Assembly (NCBI RefSeq): GCF_001685485.1
Contig: NZ_BDEL01000001.1
Span: 3,693,501 to 3,757,500 of the forward strand
Reading direction: 5' to 3'
Source of the DNA: Formosa haliotis
GTDB lineage: Bacteria; Bacteroidota; Bacteroidia; Flavobacteriales; Flavobacteriaceae
DNA length: 64,000 nt
Position 1 is the stretch's first letter. Each line of letters begins with the position of its first letter. This document shows positions 9,042-18,077 of this stretch, one piece after another. The notes under the pieces were generated by a model. The model saw only the letters and a list, made by a program, of their open reading frames with translations. It ran no database searches and was not told the DNA's origin. A program made the translations under genes and the position numbers.

Positions 9042-10070
9042 ATGAAAATATTTGAATGTCCTAATTGTAAATCTCCTCTGTTTTTCGAGAATGCAACTTG
9101 TCAGAACTGCAATACTCAATTAGGATATAATCCTTATTTAGACAATTTTCAAGATCCGAATAATAATCAGGGGAATTACACAAAATTTTGTTCAAATTAT
9201 AAATATGGGGTTTGCAATTGGTTGGTAGACGATTCTGAGAATCCTGAATTTTGCTTAGCCTGTAGCCTAAATCGGGTTGTTCCAAACCGATCCAATATAG
9301 ATCATTTTCAGAAATGGAACGATTTAGAAATTGCAAAACACCGCTTGGTGTATCAATTACTAAAATTGAGATTGCCGGTCTATCCTAAATTGAAGTATGA
9401 GGATGGTGTTACATTTGATTTTTTGTCAGAAAACAATGATGAAAATGTATTAACTGGGCATGCCAATGGGGTAGTGACTATTATTCTTACTGAAGCAGAT
9501 TCTGTTAAACGGGAACAATTGCGAAAGCAAATGAATGAGAGCTATAGAACCCTTTTAGGTGATTTTAGGCATGAAATTGGTCATTATTATTGGGAGCTTT
9601 TATTTAACCAATCGAATGTTGAATCCTTTAGAATGATCTTTGGAGATGAACGTGCAGATTATAGCGAATCTTTAGACAATCATTATAAAAATGGCGCCCC
9701 AGAGAATTGGAATGAAAACTATATCAGTGCATACGCAAGTTCGCATCCTTGGGAAGATTGGGCAGAAACCTGGGCGCATTATCTTCACTTAATGGATACT
9801 CTAGAAACATCCAATTATTTCGGACTGTCCTTTAATCCAGAGAATGACAATGTAAAAAAACTAGTAGTAAACACTTGTCCGAATCCGTATTTAGAAGCAG
9901 ATTTTAAGGTCATTTTTAAAGCAAGCGTTTCGTTAACATGTATGGCGAACAGTTTAAATAGATCTATGGGGCTACCCGATATTTATCCCTTTGTTGTTCC
10001 AGATAACGTTGTAGAAAAGTTATCTTTTATTCACGAATTACTAAAATCTTACCGGAATACAAGCTCTTAA
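9042..10070 (+). CDS. Zinc-ribbon-linked putative zinc metallopeptidase
   Basis: 342 residues, no signal peptide. The N-terminus has a zinc ribbon with paired cysteines (C6/C9, C20/C23) and a second Cys cluster (C50, C58, C71, C74). The catalytic part carries HEIGH at residues 177-181 (HExxH zincin motif), with DERADY at 202-207 as the likely source of the third ligand or glutamate, and WEDWAETWAHYLH further on. This is the putative zinc-binding metallopeptidase family (PF15887-like). It is probably cytoplasmic. The same family is often found near transglutaminase/DUF2126 genes; here that gene is about 7 kb to the left and on the other strand. Substrate unknown. Confidence 0.85.
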   Translation: MKIFECPNCKSPLFFENATCQNCNTQLGYNPYLDNFQDPNNNQGNYTKFCSNYKYGVCNWLVDDSENPEFCLACSLNRVVPNRSNIDHFQKWNDLEIAKHRLVYQLLKLRLPVYPKLKYEDGVTFDFLSENNDENVLTGHANGVVTIILTEADSVKREQLRKQMNESYRTLLGDFRHEIGHYYWELLFNQSNVESFRMIFGDERADYSESLDNHYKNGAPENWNENYISAYASSHPWEDWAETWAHYLHLMDTLETSNYFGLSFNPENDNVKKLVVNTCPNPYLEADFKVIFKASVSLTCMANSLNRSMGLPDIYPFVVPDNVVEKLSFIHELLKSYRNTSS

Positions 10071-10281
10071 AGGTACTTCATTAATTCTTATTGTGTCTTA
10101 ATTAAGATATCAGAAATATTAAGGCGTGGAATTAGAGGGCTTATCACTGTAGATTGCTTAATTTCATGATGTTAAATTAGAAGAAATCTCAATTTTAAGA
10201 TGTTTATTTTGTTTTTTAACATTTGGTCAAACGTTTGCGTAAATACTTTACTATTTAATTTTATTAACTATAATAAGTCAT

Positions 10282-10289
10282 TATTTTTG
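10282..10289 (+). promoter_or_regulatory. Bacteroidetes -7 box TATTTTTG
   Basis: Matches TAnnTTTG 21 bases before the ATG of the AspT-like transporter gene. Confidence 0.45.
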
Positions 10290-10309
10290 TATCCATAAAA
10301 CATGATATT

Positions 10310-11890
10310 ATGGAATTGTTTACTAACAGTTATTTTGTCTTATTTTTAATCATAGTTATTGGGTTCATTATAGGGCGTATTAAATTTAAAGGCATTTCTC
10401 TAGATGTCTCTGCTGTTATCTTTGTAGCGTTAGTATTCGGACATTATGGTGTTCAAGTTCCAAAAGATTTTCAATATATAGGGTTAGTACTTTTTATTTT
10501 TACTATCGGAATTCAGGCAGGACCCAGCTTTTTCGAGTCGTTTAAGAAAAATGGGAGGGAGTTAGCCGTTTTGGCATCCATATTAGTGGGAAGTTCTGGA
10601 TTAATAGCTTTTCTAATTTTTTATGTCTTCGGAATAGATAAAAACTTAACCATAGGTTTGCTAAATGGAGCGTTAACGAGTACACCTGGATTAGCAGCCG
10701 CAATTGATGCAACAGATTCTCCATTAGCGTCTATTGGTTACGGTATTGGATATCCATTTGGGGTAATTGGAGTAATTCTTTTGTGAGTTTCTTACCTAAA
10801 ATATTGAAAGTAAACTTAAAATCGGAGGAAGCAAAGTATAACGCAGAGGTGTCTGCTGGCTTTCCAGAGATTTATAAAAAGCATTTTATTGTTGAAAATG
10901 AAAATGTAATAGGCAAAACTTATGAAGAGCTAAACATTCGGTTTATGACCAAAGCCGTAATTTCTAGGATTCTACACGGAGATGTGGCCATAGTGCCAGA
11001 ACCAGATATTATTTTCATAAAGGAGATATTGTAAGAGCTGTAGGTACTAGTGATGCTCTAGAACGTGTAAAATTACTTATCGGTTCGGAAGTAGAACAAG
11101 AAATTCCTGTAGATACTAATTTTGATGTGCGATCTATTTTAGTAACCAATAAAAATGTAGTTAAAAAAACATTGGGTCAGCTTAACACTTTAGATACGTA
11201 TCACGCCACAATTACGCGTATTCGAAGATCGGGAATTGATATTATGCCTAGTCCGTCAACAAAACTACAATTTGGTGATAAATTGGTGGTTGTATGCCAT
11301 AAAACAAATATGGATCACGTTAGTGAAATTTTTGGAGATGATACAAGTAAATTGTCAAGTACAGATTTTTACCAATCGCGGCCGGAATTATTCTTGGAAT
11401 TTTAGTTGGTAAAATAAGTCTTAATGTAAGTTCTTTTTCATTTAGTTTAGGACTAACAGGAGGTATTTTATTTGTCGCTCTTATTTTGGGTAGAACAGGT
11501 AAAACCGGGCCTATTATGTGGACCATGACAGGAGCAGCAAATCAGTTGCTTAGACAATTCGGATTACTATTCTTTTTAGCAGCTGTAGGAACCAGTGCGG
11601 GTTCTAGTTTGGTGTCTACTTTTCAGGAATTCGGTTTAGAATTGTTTGTGTACGGGATATTAATTACGTTAATCCCAATGATTATTACGACCATAATTGG
11701 ACGAACATTTTTTAAATTAAATATGTTAACCTTATTAGGTACGCTAACAGGGAGTATGACGAGTACACCTGGATTAGCGGCCGTAGATAATTTAGTAGAT
11801 ACCGATGCACCATCTGTGGCCTATGCCACGGTGTATCCTATTGCTATGGTATTATTAATTATTGTTGTACAAATATTGAGTTTATTATAA
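10310..11890 (+). pseudogene. AspT/YidE-type transporter, three frameshifts
   Basis: Four successive reading frames together form one transporter of the aspartate-alanine-exchanger/YidE-YbjL type. The first membrane half is in 10310-10786, two RCK_C (TrkA-C) domains are in the middle, and the second membrane half ends at 11890. Both halves contain the duplicated family motif TSTPGLAA. The breaks are at T-runs 10779-10782, 11012-11015 and 11366-11370. Adding one T at each gives continuous sequence (ILFVSFLPKI, IIFHKGDIVRAV and TDFLPIAAGIILGIL) and a 527-residue product, normal for the family. As written, no functional transporter can be made. The otherwise perfect conservation and the identical type of lesion suggest sequence error rather than old decay. 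Substrate unknown. Confidence 0.85.
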
Positions 11891-11930
11891 ACAGAGTAAA
11901 GTATTCAGATTAAATACTTGCAATTCATTT

Positions 11931-11969
11931 AAAAAGCTTCAATTTTCTGAAAATTGAAGCTTTTTTTGT
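11931..11969 (+). terminator. Rho-independent terminator
   Basis: A long, nearly perfect hairpin (AAAAAGCTTCAATTTTC paired with its complement around a tiny loop) followed by seven T, 40 bases after the transporter stop. The A-rich left arm means it could act in both directions. Confidence 0.85.
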
Positions 11970-12100
11970 TTTAATGTTTTACGAAATCAAAATACATTTT
12001 CAACTAAACCATGGATTTAGGTTTTGTATGTTGAAGTGAGTTATAAGTCAACAATTCTATGTTTTATAGAAATTTATTGATCACGCCTTAAGGTAAACTA

Positions 12101-12979
12101 TTAATGATCTTTTGGGAAAAGGCGCCACAATCCTGCTACATTGTCTTGTAAAATTACTTCTGGATCGGTGTCGGAAACATGACCAAGAATTCCAAAAGGA
12201 CCTTTATAACCAATATCTAATAATTGTTGAATCATATCTTTTTCAAGATCGCCATCGCCAATAGTCATAATTTTTGGTCCGTCTTTTTTCATACCATTTA
12301 GGTTTACACACCATAAATAAGGTAGCATCATTTTTATATGTTCTGTGTAGTGATCTAAATCCTGATGTGCATGATGAAAATTAAATACAATACCAATGTT
12401 TTCATTAGGAAGCGCCTTTATAATTTTTATTTGATTTTCGCTATTTCCTGCCCATCCACCATGATTGTAAAGTGCAATTTTGCATCCTAATTTTGAAGCT
12501 CTTTCAGATAAATAGGATACCATTTTAACAGCATCAGCCAAAGCTTCATCATCCGATAAGTTTTCAAAATGCTTAGCATCAAAAGCAACCCATATTTGTG
12601 TTTTTAAGCCTACGAGTTTCAAATTCTTTAATACCGCTTCATTTTGATCTCTTAGGGTATCCGGTTGATCTTTGTCTAAATTTAGATATATCCAAACGGC
12701 ATCAATGTTTATGTTTTCGGATTGAGCAAGTTCCCATTCTTGTTGCATGCTTGGTATGTGTTTAACTCGATGGCCGTAGCCATATCCTGAAAACCCTAAA
12801 CGCTTTATCATATCTATGCGTTCTTTCGGATTTCTTTCCTTATTGTCGAAACCTACAATGGCCCATGGGATGAGGTTCCTTTTTTGAAACACATGATTAT
12901 TGGTGATTTTTTCTTGCTTAGAATTTTTGCAAGCAGAAAAGAACAAAAGGATTAAAATTAAGGAAGCTATTTTTTTCAT
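12101..12979 (-). CDS. Sugar phosphate isomerase/epimerase-like lipoprotein (TIM barrel)
   Basis: 292 residues. A lipoprotein signal ends at SACKNSK (Cys17), so it is probably anchored in the periplasm or outer membrane. The rest is a xylose-isomerase-like TIM barrel. Candidate metal-binding residues occur in the barrel: the His of LYNHGGW, the His pair in FNFHHAHQD, NLNGM, and the final Asp/Glu region in TIGDGDLEKDMIQQL. Family members isomerise or epimerise sugars such as hydroxypyruvate, inosose or rare ketoses; the substrate cannot be told. It stands alone between the transporter terminator and a long empty region. Confidence 0.8.
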   Translation of the reverse strand: MKKIASLILILLFFSACKNSKQEKITNNHVFQKRNLIPWAIVGFDNKERNPKERIDMIKRLGFSGYGYGHRVKHIPSMQQEWELAQSENINIDAVWIYLNLDKDQPDTLRDQNEAVLKNLKLVGLKTQIWVAFDAKHFENLSDDEALADAVKMVSYLSERASKLGCKIALYNHGGWAGNSENQIKIIKALPNENIGIVFNFHHAHQDLDHYTEHIKMMLPYLWCVNLNGMKKDGPKIMTIGDGDLEKDMIQQLLDIGYKGPFGILGHVSDTDPEVILQDNVAGLWRLFPKDH

Positions 12980-13562
12980 ATATCGTACACTATTTATAGT
13001 TGGTCTTTATCTTTTTATTGCTGTAAGGTTTGGTTATTTAGTCCGTGAATTCCTTTTGTAATTAAACTAAAAACCGAGTCCTTTTTGGATGCTTTAGCGA
13101 TCACTTAGGAGCTAGTTTAAATTGAAAACCAATCTAAGAACTTATTTTTAAGATTTTATATGATTAAGTATAAGGAAATATACAATTTATTCAGATTTGG
13201 ATGGACAAGGATCTCTTTAATTTTTTCTTTGTTTATATATGATGAAGTATGACAAGCATTAGAGGAACAGCTTAATTAGATCTTTTTTTTGTAATAAAAT
13301 ATACTTTCTGTAGGAAAGAGCCGTATTGATATTTTTTAGCATAAAGATTGGCTATCCAATAGAAAAATAAAGTGATCTCCTTTATCTAGGATAGGTTGCT
13401 TTTAATGAGGTAATTATGTTTTTATATGATTCATTCCATTGTTATAATGAAAGATATTGGATATTAAAGTCATTTTAAAATGAGTTTAATTTGGCAAAAT
13501 AATGATGAAAATATTACCTTGTTATAACTATCATTTCAATTTAACCACGGAAATAAGATATT
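12980..13562. other. Long intergenic region
   Basis: 583 AT-rich bases between the divergent isomerase and leucine-rich-repeat genes. I see no open frame of meaningful size, no tRNA fold and no clear repeat. Promoters for both genes are expected here but I cannot place them with confidence. Confidence 0.5.
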
Positions 13563-14351
13563 ATGAATAAATCGATTACATCCATTAAAGCCATTGCTAA
13601 AGCTCCATTAGACGTTTTAGAATTAAATTTAGATGGCAAGCGACTTAAAACCTTGAATCCAGATATCCAGTTATGTGTGAATTTAGAAGTGCTATCTCTT
13701 CAGAATAACAAACTGACTGAGATTCCTGCGTGTATAGGGGTGTTAAGTAATTTAAAGGAAATGTATTTAGGAGGGAATGCCATTTCAGAACTTCCTGAAG
13801 GAATAGGTCAGTTATCGCAATTGAGAATTCTAAGTTTAGGAGGGAATCCAATAAAGACATTACCTAGCGCTATAGGTAATTTAAAAAAATTAGAGACTTT
13901 AAAAGTAGACGATGGGCAATTAACAGAATTACCTCAATCTTTAAATACGTTGTCTAATTTAAAGGAGTTAGATTTATTTAGAAATCCGATAACCACCTTT
14001 TTAAAGGATACTAGTTGTTTAACAAAACTAAGTAGTTTAAATATTTCGCAAACCGAATTACATGAATTTCCTAATTCCGTTTTAGATTTAAAAGCATTAG
14101 AATATTTGGCCATCTGTTCCGATAGTATTACTGAAATTCCTTTAGAAATCGAAAACTTAAAGTCATTAAAACAATTGGTATTATCGGGTTGTCCAATTTC
14201 AACGTTACCATCGAGTTTTAAAGGCTTAAACACGCTTGAAGAACTAAGTCTATACGATACTAAAATTCCAGTGGCTCAAGCAAAAGAATGGTTTGCTAGC
14301 ATGCCCAACCTTTTACGCATAGAACATCCAGATGCGTATTTGTCAAGGTAA
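13563..14351 (+). CDS. Leucine-rich-repeat protein
   Basis: 262 residues made almost wholly of about nine 23-residue leucine-rich repeats of the form LxxLxxLxLxxNxLxxLPxxIxxL (for example NLEVLSLQNNKLTEIP and QLRILSLGGNPIKTLP). There is no signal peptide or membrane segment, so it is expected in the cytoplasm. Such proteins bind other proteins; no partner is visible and no enzymatic domain is attached. It has its own hairpin terminator, and an insertion sequence begins about 40 bases after its stop. Confidence 0.85.
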   Translation: MNKSITSIKAIAKAPLDVLELNLDGKRLKTLNPDIQLCVNLEVLSLQNNKLTEIPACIGVLSNLKEMYLGGNAISELPEGIGQLSQLRILSLGGNPIKTLPSAIGNLKKLETLKVDDGQLTELPQSLNTLSNLKELDLFRNPITTFLKDTSCLTKLSSLNISQTELHEFPNSVLDLKALEYLAICSDSITEIPLEIENLKSLKQLVLSGCPISTLPSSFKGLNTLEELSLYDTKIPVAQAKEWFASMPNLLRIEHPDAYLSR

Positions 14352-14352
14352 C

Positions 14353-14376
14353 AAAACATTTGCAGTAATGTTTTTT
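14353..14376 (+). terminator. Weak hairpin terminator after the LRR gene
   Basis: AAAACATT and AATGTTTT flank a six-base loop and are followed by further T. AT-only stem, so it is weak. Confidence 0.5.
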
Positions 14377-14391
14377 GAAAAAAAGCATAAA

Positions 14392-14409
14392 AAAGAGGTT
14401 GTCTAAAAA
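14392..14409 (+). repeat. Left terminal inverted repeat of the IS
   Basis: AAAGAGGTTGTCTAAAAA; 17 of 18 positions match the complement of the right end. Confidence 0.8.
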
Positions 14410-14428
14410 GGCAGCCTCTTTTTTTTGG
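14395..14428 (+). terminator. Hairpin at the left IS end followed by a T-run
   Basis: GAGGTTGTC, loop TAAAAA, GGCAGCCTC with G-U pairs, then eight T. It probably shields the transposase from outside transcription. Confidence 0.6.
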
Positions 14429-14470
14429 TTTAGATTTTATCAAAAGTTCAGTTTTTCGTATTTTAAAAGT

Positions 14471-16015
14471 ATGAAAAGCAACATTGTATGGAAGACCAAT
14501 AGTCAGACACAATTGAGTCTTCTTCCTCCGAGTTATGATGATTTTGTTCCAGAACATCACCCTGTGCGTATTGTAAATAGTATTTTAAATCAGATAGACA
14601 TTCGTTCTATAGAAAACACCTATAAAGGAGGTGGTACTTCTAGCTATCACCCAAGAGATTTACTCAAAATTTTAATCTACGCCTATCTTCGTAATTTATA
14701 TTCTTCTCGCAAAATAGAACAAGCCTTGGGAGAAAACGTTCATTTTATGTGGCTTAGTGGTTGTATCCAACCCGATCATAATACCATCAGTAATTTTCGT
14801 TCAGGAAAACTCAAAGGGAATTTTAAAAAGATATTTAATCAAGTTGTTATTCTCCTTGCTAAGGAAGGTTACTTGAGTTTAAAAGATATTTATGTTGATG
14901 GCACCAAAATAGAAGCCAATGCTAATCGCTATACTTTTGTATGGGGCAAAAGCATTAAAACCTCACGCTCACGTATTGAAAAACAACTCAAAGAACTATG
15001 GCGTTATGTAGAGACGGTATATGCAGAAGAAGAACAAAAGCCTAACGAGCCAGATAATTTTAAAGCGATAAATCCTGAGCAAGTCTCCCAAACCATAGAT
15101 AAAATTAATCAAGCACTCCAAGGAAAAGAGATTGATAAAAAAGTGAAGCAAAAGCTTAACTATGCCAAAAAGAACTGGCCTGGGAATATAGCAAAATATA
15201 ATACCTACCAGCAGCACATGGGGAGTCGCAACTCAATGAGCAAGACAGATCCTGATGCTACTTTTATGAAAATGAAAGAAGACCATATGCTAAATGGACA
15301 GCTCAAACCAGGATATAATTTGCAAGCATCTACCAACAATCAGTTTATTACCAATTACACCCTTGCACAAACTACGGCAGATACCACCACACTTATAGAG
15401 CATACAGAAGATTTTATTAAGGGATATGGCAAAGCTCCACAAGCCTTAACAGCAGATGCAGGTTATGGTAGTGATGAAAATTACACCTATCTGGAAGATC
15501 AGAATATCGAAGCTTTTGTTAAGTACAATTACTTCCATAAAGAACAGTTAGATGAGAAACGAGGTAAGACTAAAAATCCATTTGCAGCAGATAAACTTTT
15601 TTATAACCATAATACAGATACGTATTACTGTCCTATGGGACAACCTATGGAAAATATTGGTAGCTACATAAGACAAACAGCTACAGGATATGAACAAAAA
15701 ATCGATAGATATCAGGCTAAGAATTGCTTCGGATGCCAGCTCCGGAGTCTCTGTCATCAATCAAAATACAACCGCATTATAGAGAGGAATCACAAATTGG
15801 TTAGACTCAAAGCAAAAGCCAAACAAAAATTATTAAGCCCAGAAGGAGTTGCTCATAGAAAACAGCGTTGCTGGGATGTTGAAGCTGTTTTTGGTAATAT
15901 TAAACACAATATGAACTTCAAAAGGTTTATGTTAAGAGGACTTGATAAAGTAATTACCGAAATAGGACTTATTGCAATGGCACATAACCTTAAAAAAGTG
16001 AGTTTAGCCATATAA
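14471..16015 (+). CDS. IS1182-family transposase
   Basis: 514 residues from the ATG at 14471 (MKSNIVWKTNSQTQLSLLPP). The frame is open further upstream to 14375, but that would include the terminal repeat, so this start is preferred. An N-terminal DUF772-type domain (HHPVRIVN to NTISNFRSGKL) is followed by a DDE core: Asp in IYVDGTKIEANAN, Asp in LTADAGYGSDENY, and Glu in RCWDVEAVFGNIKHNMNFKRF. A Cys cluster (YYCPMGQPM, NCFGCQLRSLCHQS) precedes the last motif, as is usual for the family. No frameshift or stop is seen, so it is probably active. It catalyses transposition of the surrounding element. Confidence 0.92.
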   Translation: MKSNIVWKTNSQTQLSLLPPSYDDFVPEHHPVRIVNSILNQIDIRSIENTYKGGGTSSYHPRDLLKILIYAYLRNLYSSRKIEQALGENVHFMWLSGCIQPDHNTISNFRSGKLKGNFKKIFNQVVILLAKEGYLSLKDIYVDGTKIEANANRYTFVWGKSIKTSRSRIEKQLKELWRYVETVYAEEEQKPNEPDNFKAINPEQVSQTIDKINQALQGKEIDKKVKQKLNYAKKNWPGNIAKYNTYQQHMGSRNSMSKTDPDATFMKMKEDHMLNGQLKPGYNLQASTNNQFITNYTLAQTTADTTTLIEHTEDFIKGYGKAPQALTADAGYGSDENYTYLEDQNIEAFVKYNYFHKEQLDEKRGKTKNPFAADKLFYNHNTDTYYCPMGQPMENIGSYIRQTATGYEQKIDRYQAKNCFGCQLRSLCHQSKYNRIIERNHKLVRLKAKAKQKLLSPEGVAHRKQRCWDVEAVFGNIKHNMNFKRFMLRGLDKVITEIGLIAMAHNLKKVSLAI

Positions 16016-16115
16016 AATCACAGTGCCTATTTTTAACTAGACTCGAATTACTAAGTAAAAAAGAAAATCCTGATTAAACCCAAAATGTTCAAAAAATAAA
16101 AGGTCGCCTAATTGG

Positions 16116-16133
16116 TTTTTAGACGACCTCTTT
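16116..16133 (-). repeat. Right terminal inverted repeat of the IS
   Basis: Complement reads AAAGAGGTCGTCTAAAAA, one mismatch to the left end. Confidence 0.8.
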
Positions 16134-16156
16134 AGTAATATATAGGGGATTGTTAA

Positions 16157-17146
16157 TTATTCAATAACAACACGCTTGTTTACAGAAGCACTTCCTGCAT
16201 TTACTTTAAGGATATAAACTCCAGGAGACACGTTTGAAACATCTAGAGAACCATTAAAGTCTGAAGTTGAAAGTACTCTAGACCCTAGAATGTTATACAT
16301 TTCTACTGAAGATACTCTTAAGTTCTTAGATTCAATATTTATAAAATCGCTAGAAGGATTTGGATATACTTTTACACTTGAAGCAAATACATCGTCAACA
16401 GAAGCTGTGTCATCTAATTGAAGTGAGATATTATCATAAAACACCTCTGTGTTTGTGTCAACAGAATTTAGCGATCTAACATATATTACAACTTCTGTAG
16501 TTGTTGCTGTAAAAGAGAATGTATTTGTTGTCCAGTCAGGATTGTCATTTGTAATATCCATACCAGTAACAACCGAAGCATCATTATAACCATTAGCGTC
16601 TATACCTGTTTCGTCAGTAATTTCAGTGTTTAATATATATACTTCTGTTGGCGTACCTTCTGCTTCTGAACGAGAATCAATCGAAAATTTATAAACACTA
16701 CCAACAGTAAGGCCTACGACTCTTTGATATAAACGTCGTGAGCTACCAGTTATGGCTGGATCACCGTCGTCATATAATTTAACCCCTCTAGTGTCGTTGT
16801 TACCGCTACTTGTAGAACCAGGTTGTTCATCGATACTACCTTCTTCTCCAAGGTATTTAATGGCTAAAGCCGTTTCTAAAGCACTATTGTACCACCCATC
16901 CGGGTTATTGTCTGCATCATATCTATAAGGACTTGGTGATGTTTCACTATCTCCATCATATTTTACAGTACTATTAGGAGTCATATCCCAAGCATCTGCA
17001 TTATCTGAAGTTTCAGTTTGAAATTCATCACAAGTACCATTTTTTACAAGTTCTTGACTATATCCGTAATTAAAACACAAAAAGAGTCCCAAGAGGTAGA
17101 ATAATGTATTGGATTTTTGATTTTTGAAAAGTAGTTTTGTTTTCAT
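16157..17146 (-). CDS. Secreted protein with T9SS C-terminal sorting domain
   Basis: 329 residues. A signal peptide (ending near FNYGYSQ) is followed by a jelly-roll, carbohydrate-binding-like region of about 220 residues (ELVKNGTCDEF at its start; FYDNISLQ at its end, typical of CBM-like folds). The last 80 residues, from VYPNPSSDFINI to VSPGVYILKVNAGSASVNKRVVIE, are a type A Type IX secretion sorting domain. It is therefore exported through the outer membrane and probably attached to the cell surface. No catalytic domain is seen; binding to polysaccharide is an inference. Its transcription may end in the hairpin of the IS right end. Confidence 0.85.
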   Translation of the reverse strand: MKTKLLFKNQKSNTLFYLLGLFLCFNYGYSQELVKNGTCDEFQTETSDNADAWDMTPNSTVKYDGDSETSPSPYRYDADNNPDGWYNSALETALAIKYLGEEGSIDEQPGSTSSGNNDTRGVKLYDDGDPAITGSSRRLYQRVVGLTVGSVYKFSIDSRSEAEGTPTEVYILNTEITDETGIDANGYNDASVVTGMDITNDNPDWTTNTFSFTATTTEVVIYVRSLNSVDTNTEVFYDNISLQLDDTASVDDVFASSVKVYPNPSSDFINIESKNLRVSSVEMYNILGSRVLSTSDFNGSLDVSNVSPGVYILKVNAGSASVNKRVVIE

Positions 17147-17607
17147 AATTTTTGTTTTAAAGTTGTTGTTTATACTATGTTTTTAGATTGGTTCTCCAAT
17201 CTGGTTAACCAAATATAATAAAAAAGAGTATATAAACTGTTGCATTATTAAATTATGTGTAAAAATTATTTGATTTAAAAAGAATTTGATGGATTTAGAC
17301 TACATATAGGTCGATTTTTGTAAGGATTTAACAACTAAATCTATAACCCATTAATACAGGATGGTTTTTTATCCATATTAAGTAGATGAAAAATGGTAAT
17401 GTTTAACTTAGTGAACCTGAGAAATTAAGGGGTTTAAAATTTGAAAAAAGGAATAGATGTTGTACTACTTATTCAAGTAGCATTCTTCAACCAATCCATT
17501 ATAGTTAGTTGATTAATGATAGAAATTTGCAGCGGGTTAGTAAACAGATAAATTTGTAGTACTTTCGTTAAACAAAACCGACGAAAGTATGCGTATTTGA
17601 CAATACC
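17147..17607. other. Intergenic region
   Basis: 461 AT-rich bases between the acetyltransferase and T9SS genes, both on the minus strand. I see no gene or RNA. It should contain the promoter of the T9SS gene. Confidence 0.5.
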
Positions 17608-18075
17608 TTAAAGTGTTTTGGTAGCAATATAATTTACAAAGACAACACCATTAAGATTTTTCTTCTGTTTCTTTATAATTTCGTAATACTTGTTTTCAAA
17701 AAAGGGTAATGCTGTTATGCTAATATCTGTTCTTATTTCAGGGAAGTCTTCTATCATAACCTGCGATTCAATAGTTCGCAGTAGGGCAGAGGCAATGCCT
17801 TCTCTTTGGTGGTCTTTATGTACAAATAAGCCATCTAAATAATAACCTTTCTTTAAATAGGCAAATCCAACGATTTTAGAATCTAGTTCGGCCACAATAA
17901 AATACAAATTTTCAATCCGTTCCATCCAAATGGCTGTATCATTCGCCACAGAAGCCCAAGCGGTAATTTGCTTTTCGTTGTAATCTTTAGAATTTATTGT
18001 AGTAACAGTATCCTTAAAAAGTGTAGTTATTGCTGTAAGATCTTCTGCCGTGGCCTGTCGAATTTTTATATCCAA
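17608..18075 (-). CDS. GNAT-family N-acetyltransferase
   Basis: 155 residues in a single GNAT fold. The central strand YFIVAELDSKIVGFAYL and the acetyl-CoA loop VHKDHQREGIASALL (Q/R-x-x-G-x-A type) are clear. It transfers an acetyl group from acetyl-CoA to an unknown amine in the cytoplasm. The start is two bases after the stop of the upstream META-domain lipoprotein gene (18078-18890), so the two are likely co-transcribed. Confidence 0.85.
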   Translation of the reverse strand: MDIKIRQATAEDLTAITTLFKDTVTTINSKDYNEKQITAWASVANDTAIWMERIENLYFIVAELDSKIVGFAYLKKGYYLDGLFVHKDHQREGIASALLRTIESQVMIEDFPEIRTDISITALPFFENKYYEIIKKQKKNLNGVVFVNYIATKTL

Positions 18076-18077
18076 AA

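Larger units (their letters stand above)
14392..16133 (+). mobile_element. IS1182-family insertion sequence, apparently complete
   Basis: About 1742 bases with one intact transposase gene. The ends are an 18-base inverted repeat, 14392-14409 against the complement of 16116-16133, with one mismatch. Each end also contains a hairpin: at the left, AAGAGGTTGTC pairs with GGCAGCCTCTT; at the right, GGCGACCT pairs with AGGTCGTC. The left hairpin followed by T can stop read-through into the transposase, and the right one can terminate the convergent T9SS gene. No clear target duplication is visible. It lies between the LRR gene and the T9SS gene and breaks neither. The intact open frame suggests recent arrival. 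Confidence 0.85.

Noticed and set aside
10310-11890. Programmed frameshifting as the explanation for the transporter
   Set aside because: Three separate sites would be needed, and their codon contexts (for example ATT CTT TTG) do not allow both tRNAs to re-pair after a -1 slip.
14375-14470. A longer transposase N-terminus from 14375
   Set aside because: This would encode the terminal inverted repeat and hairpin; IS1182 proteins start close to MKSNIVWKTNSQ-like sequence at 14471.
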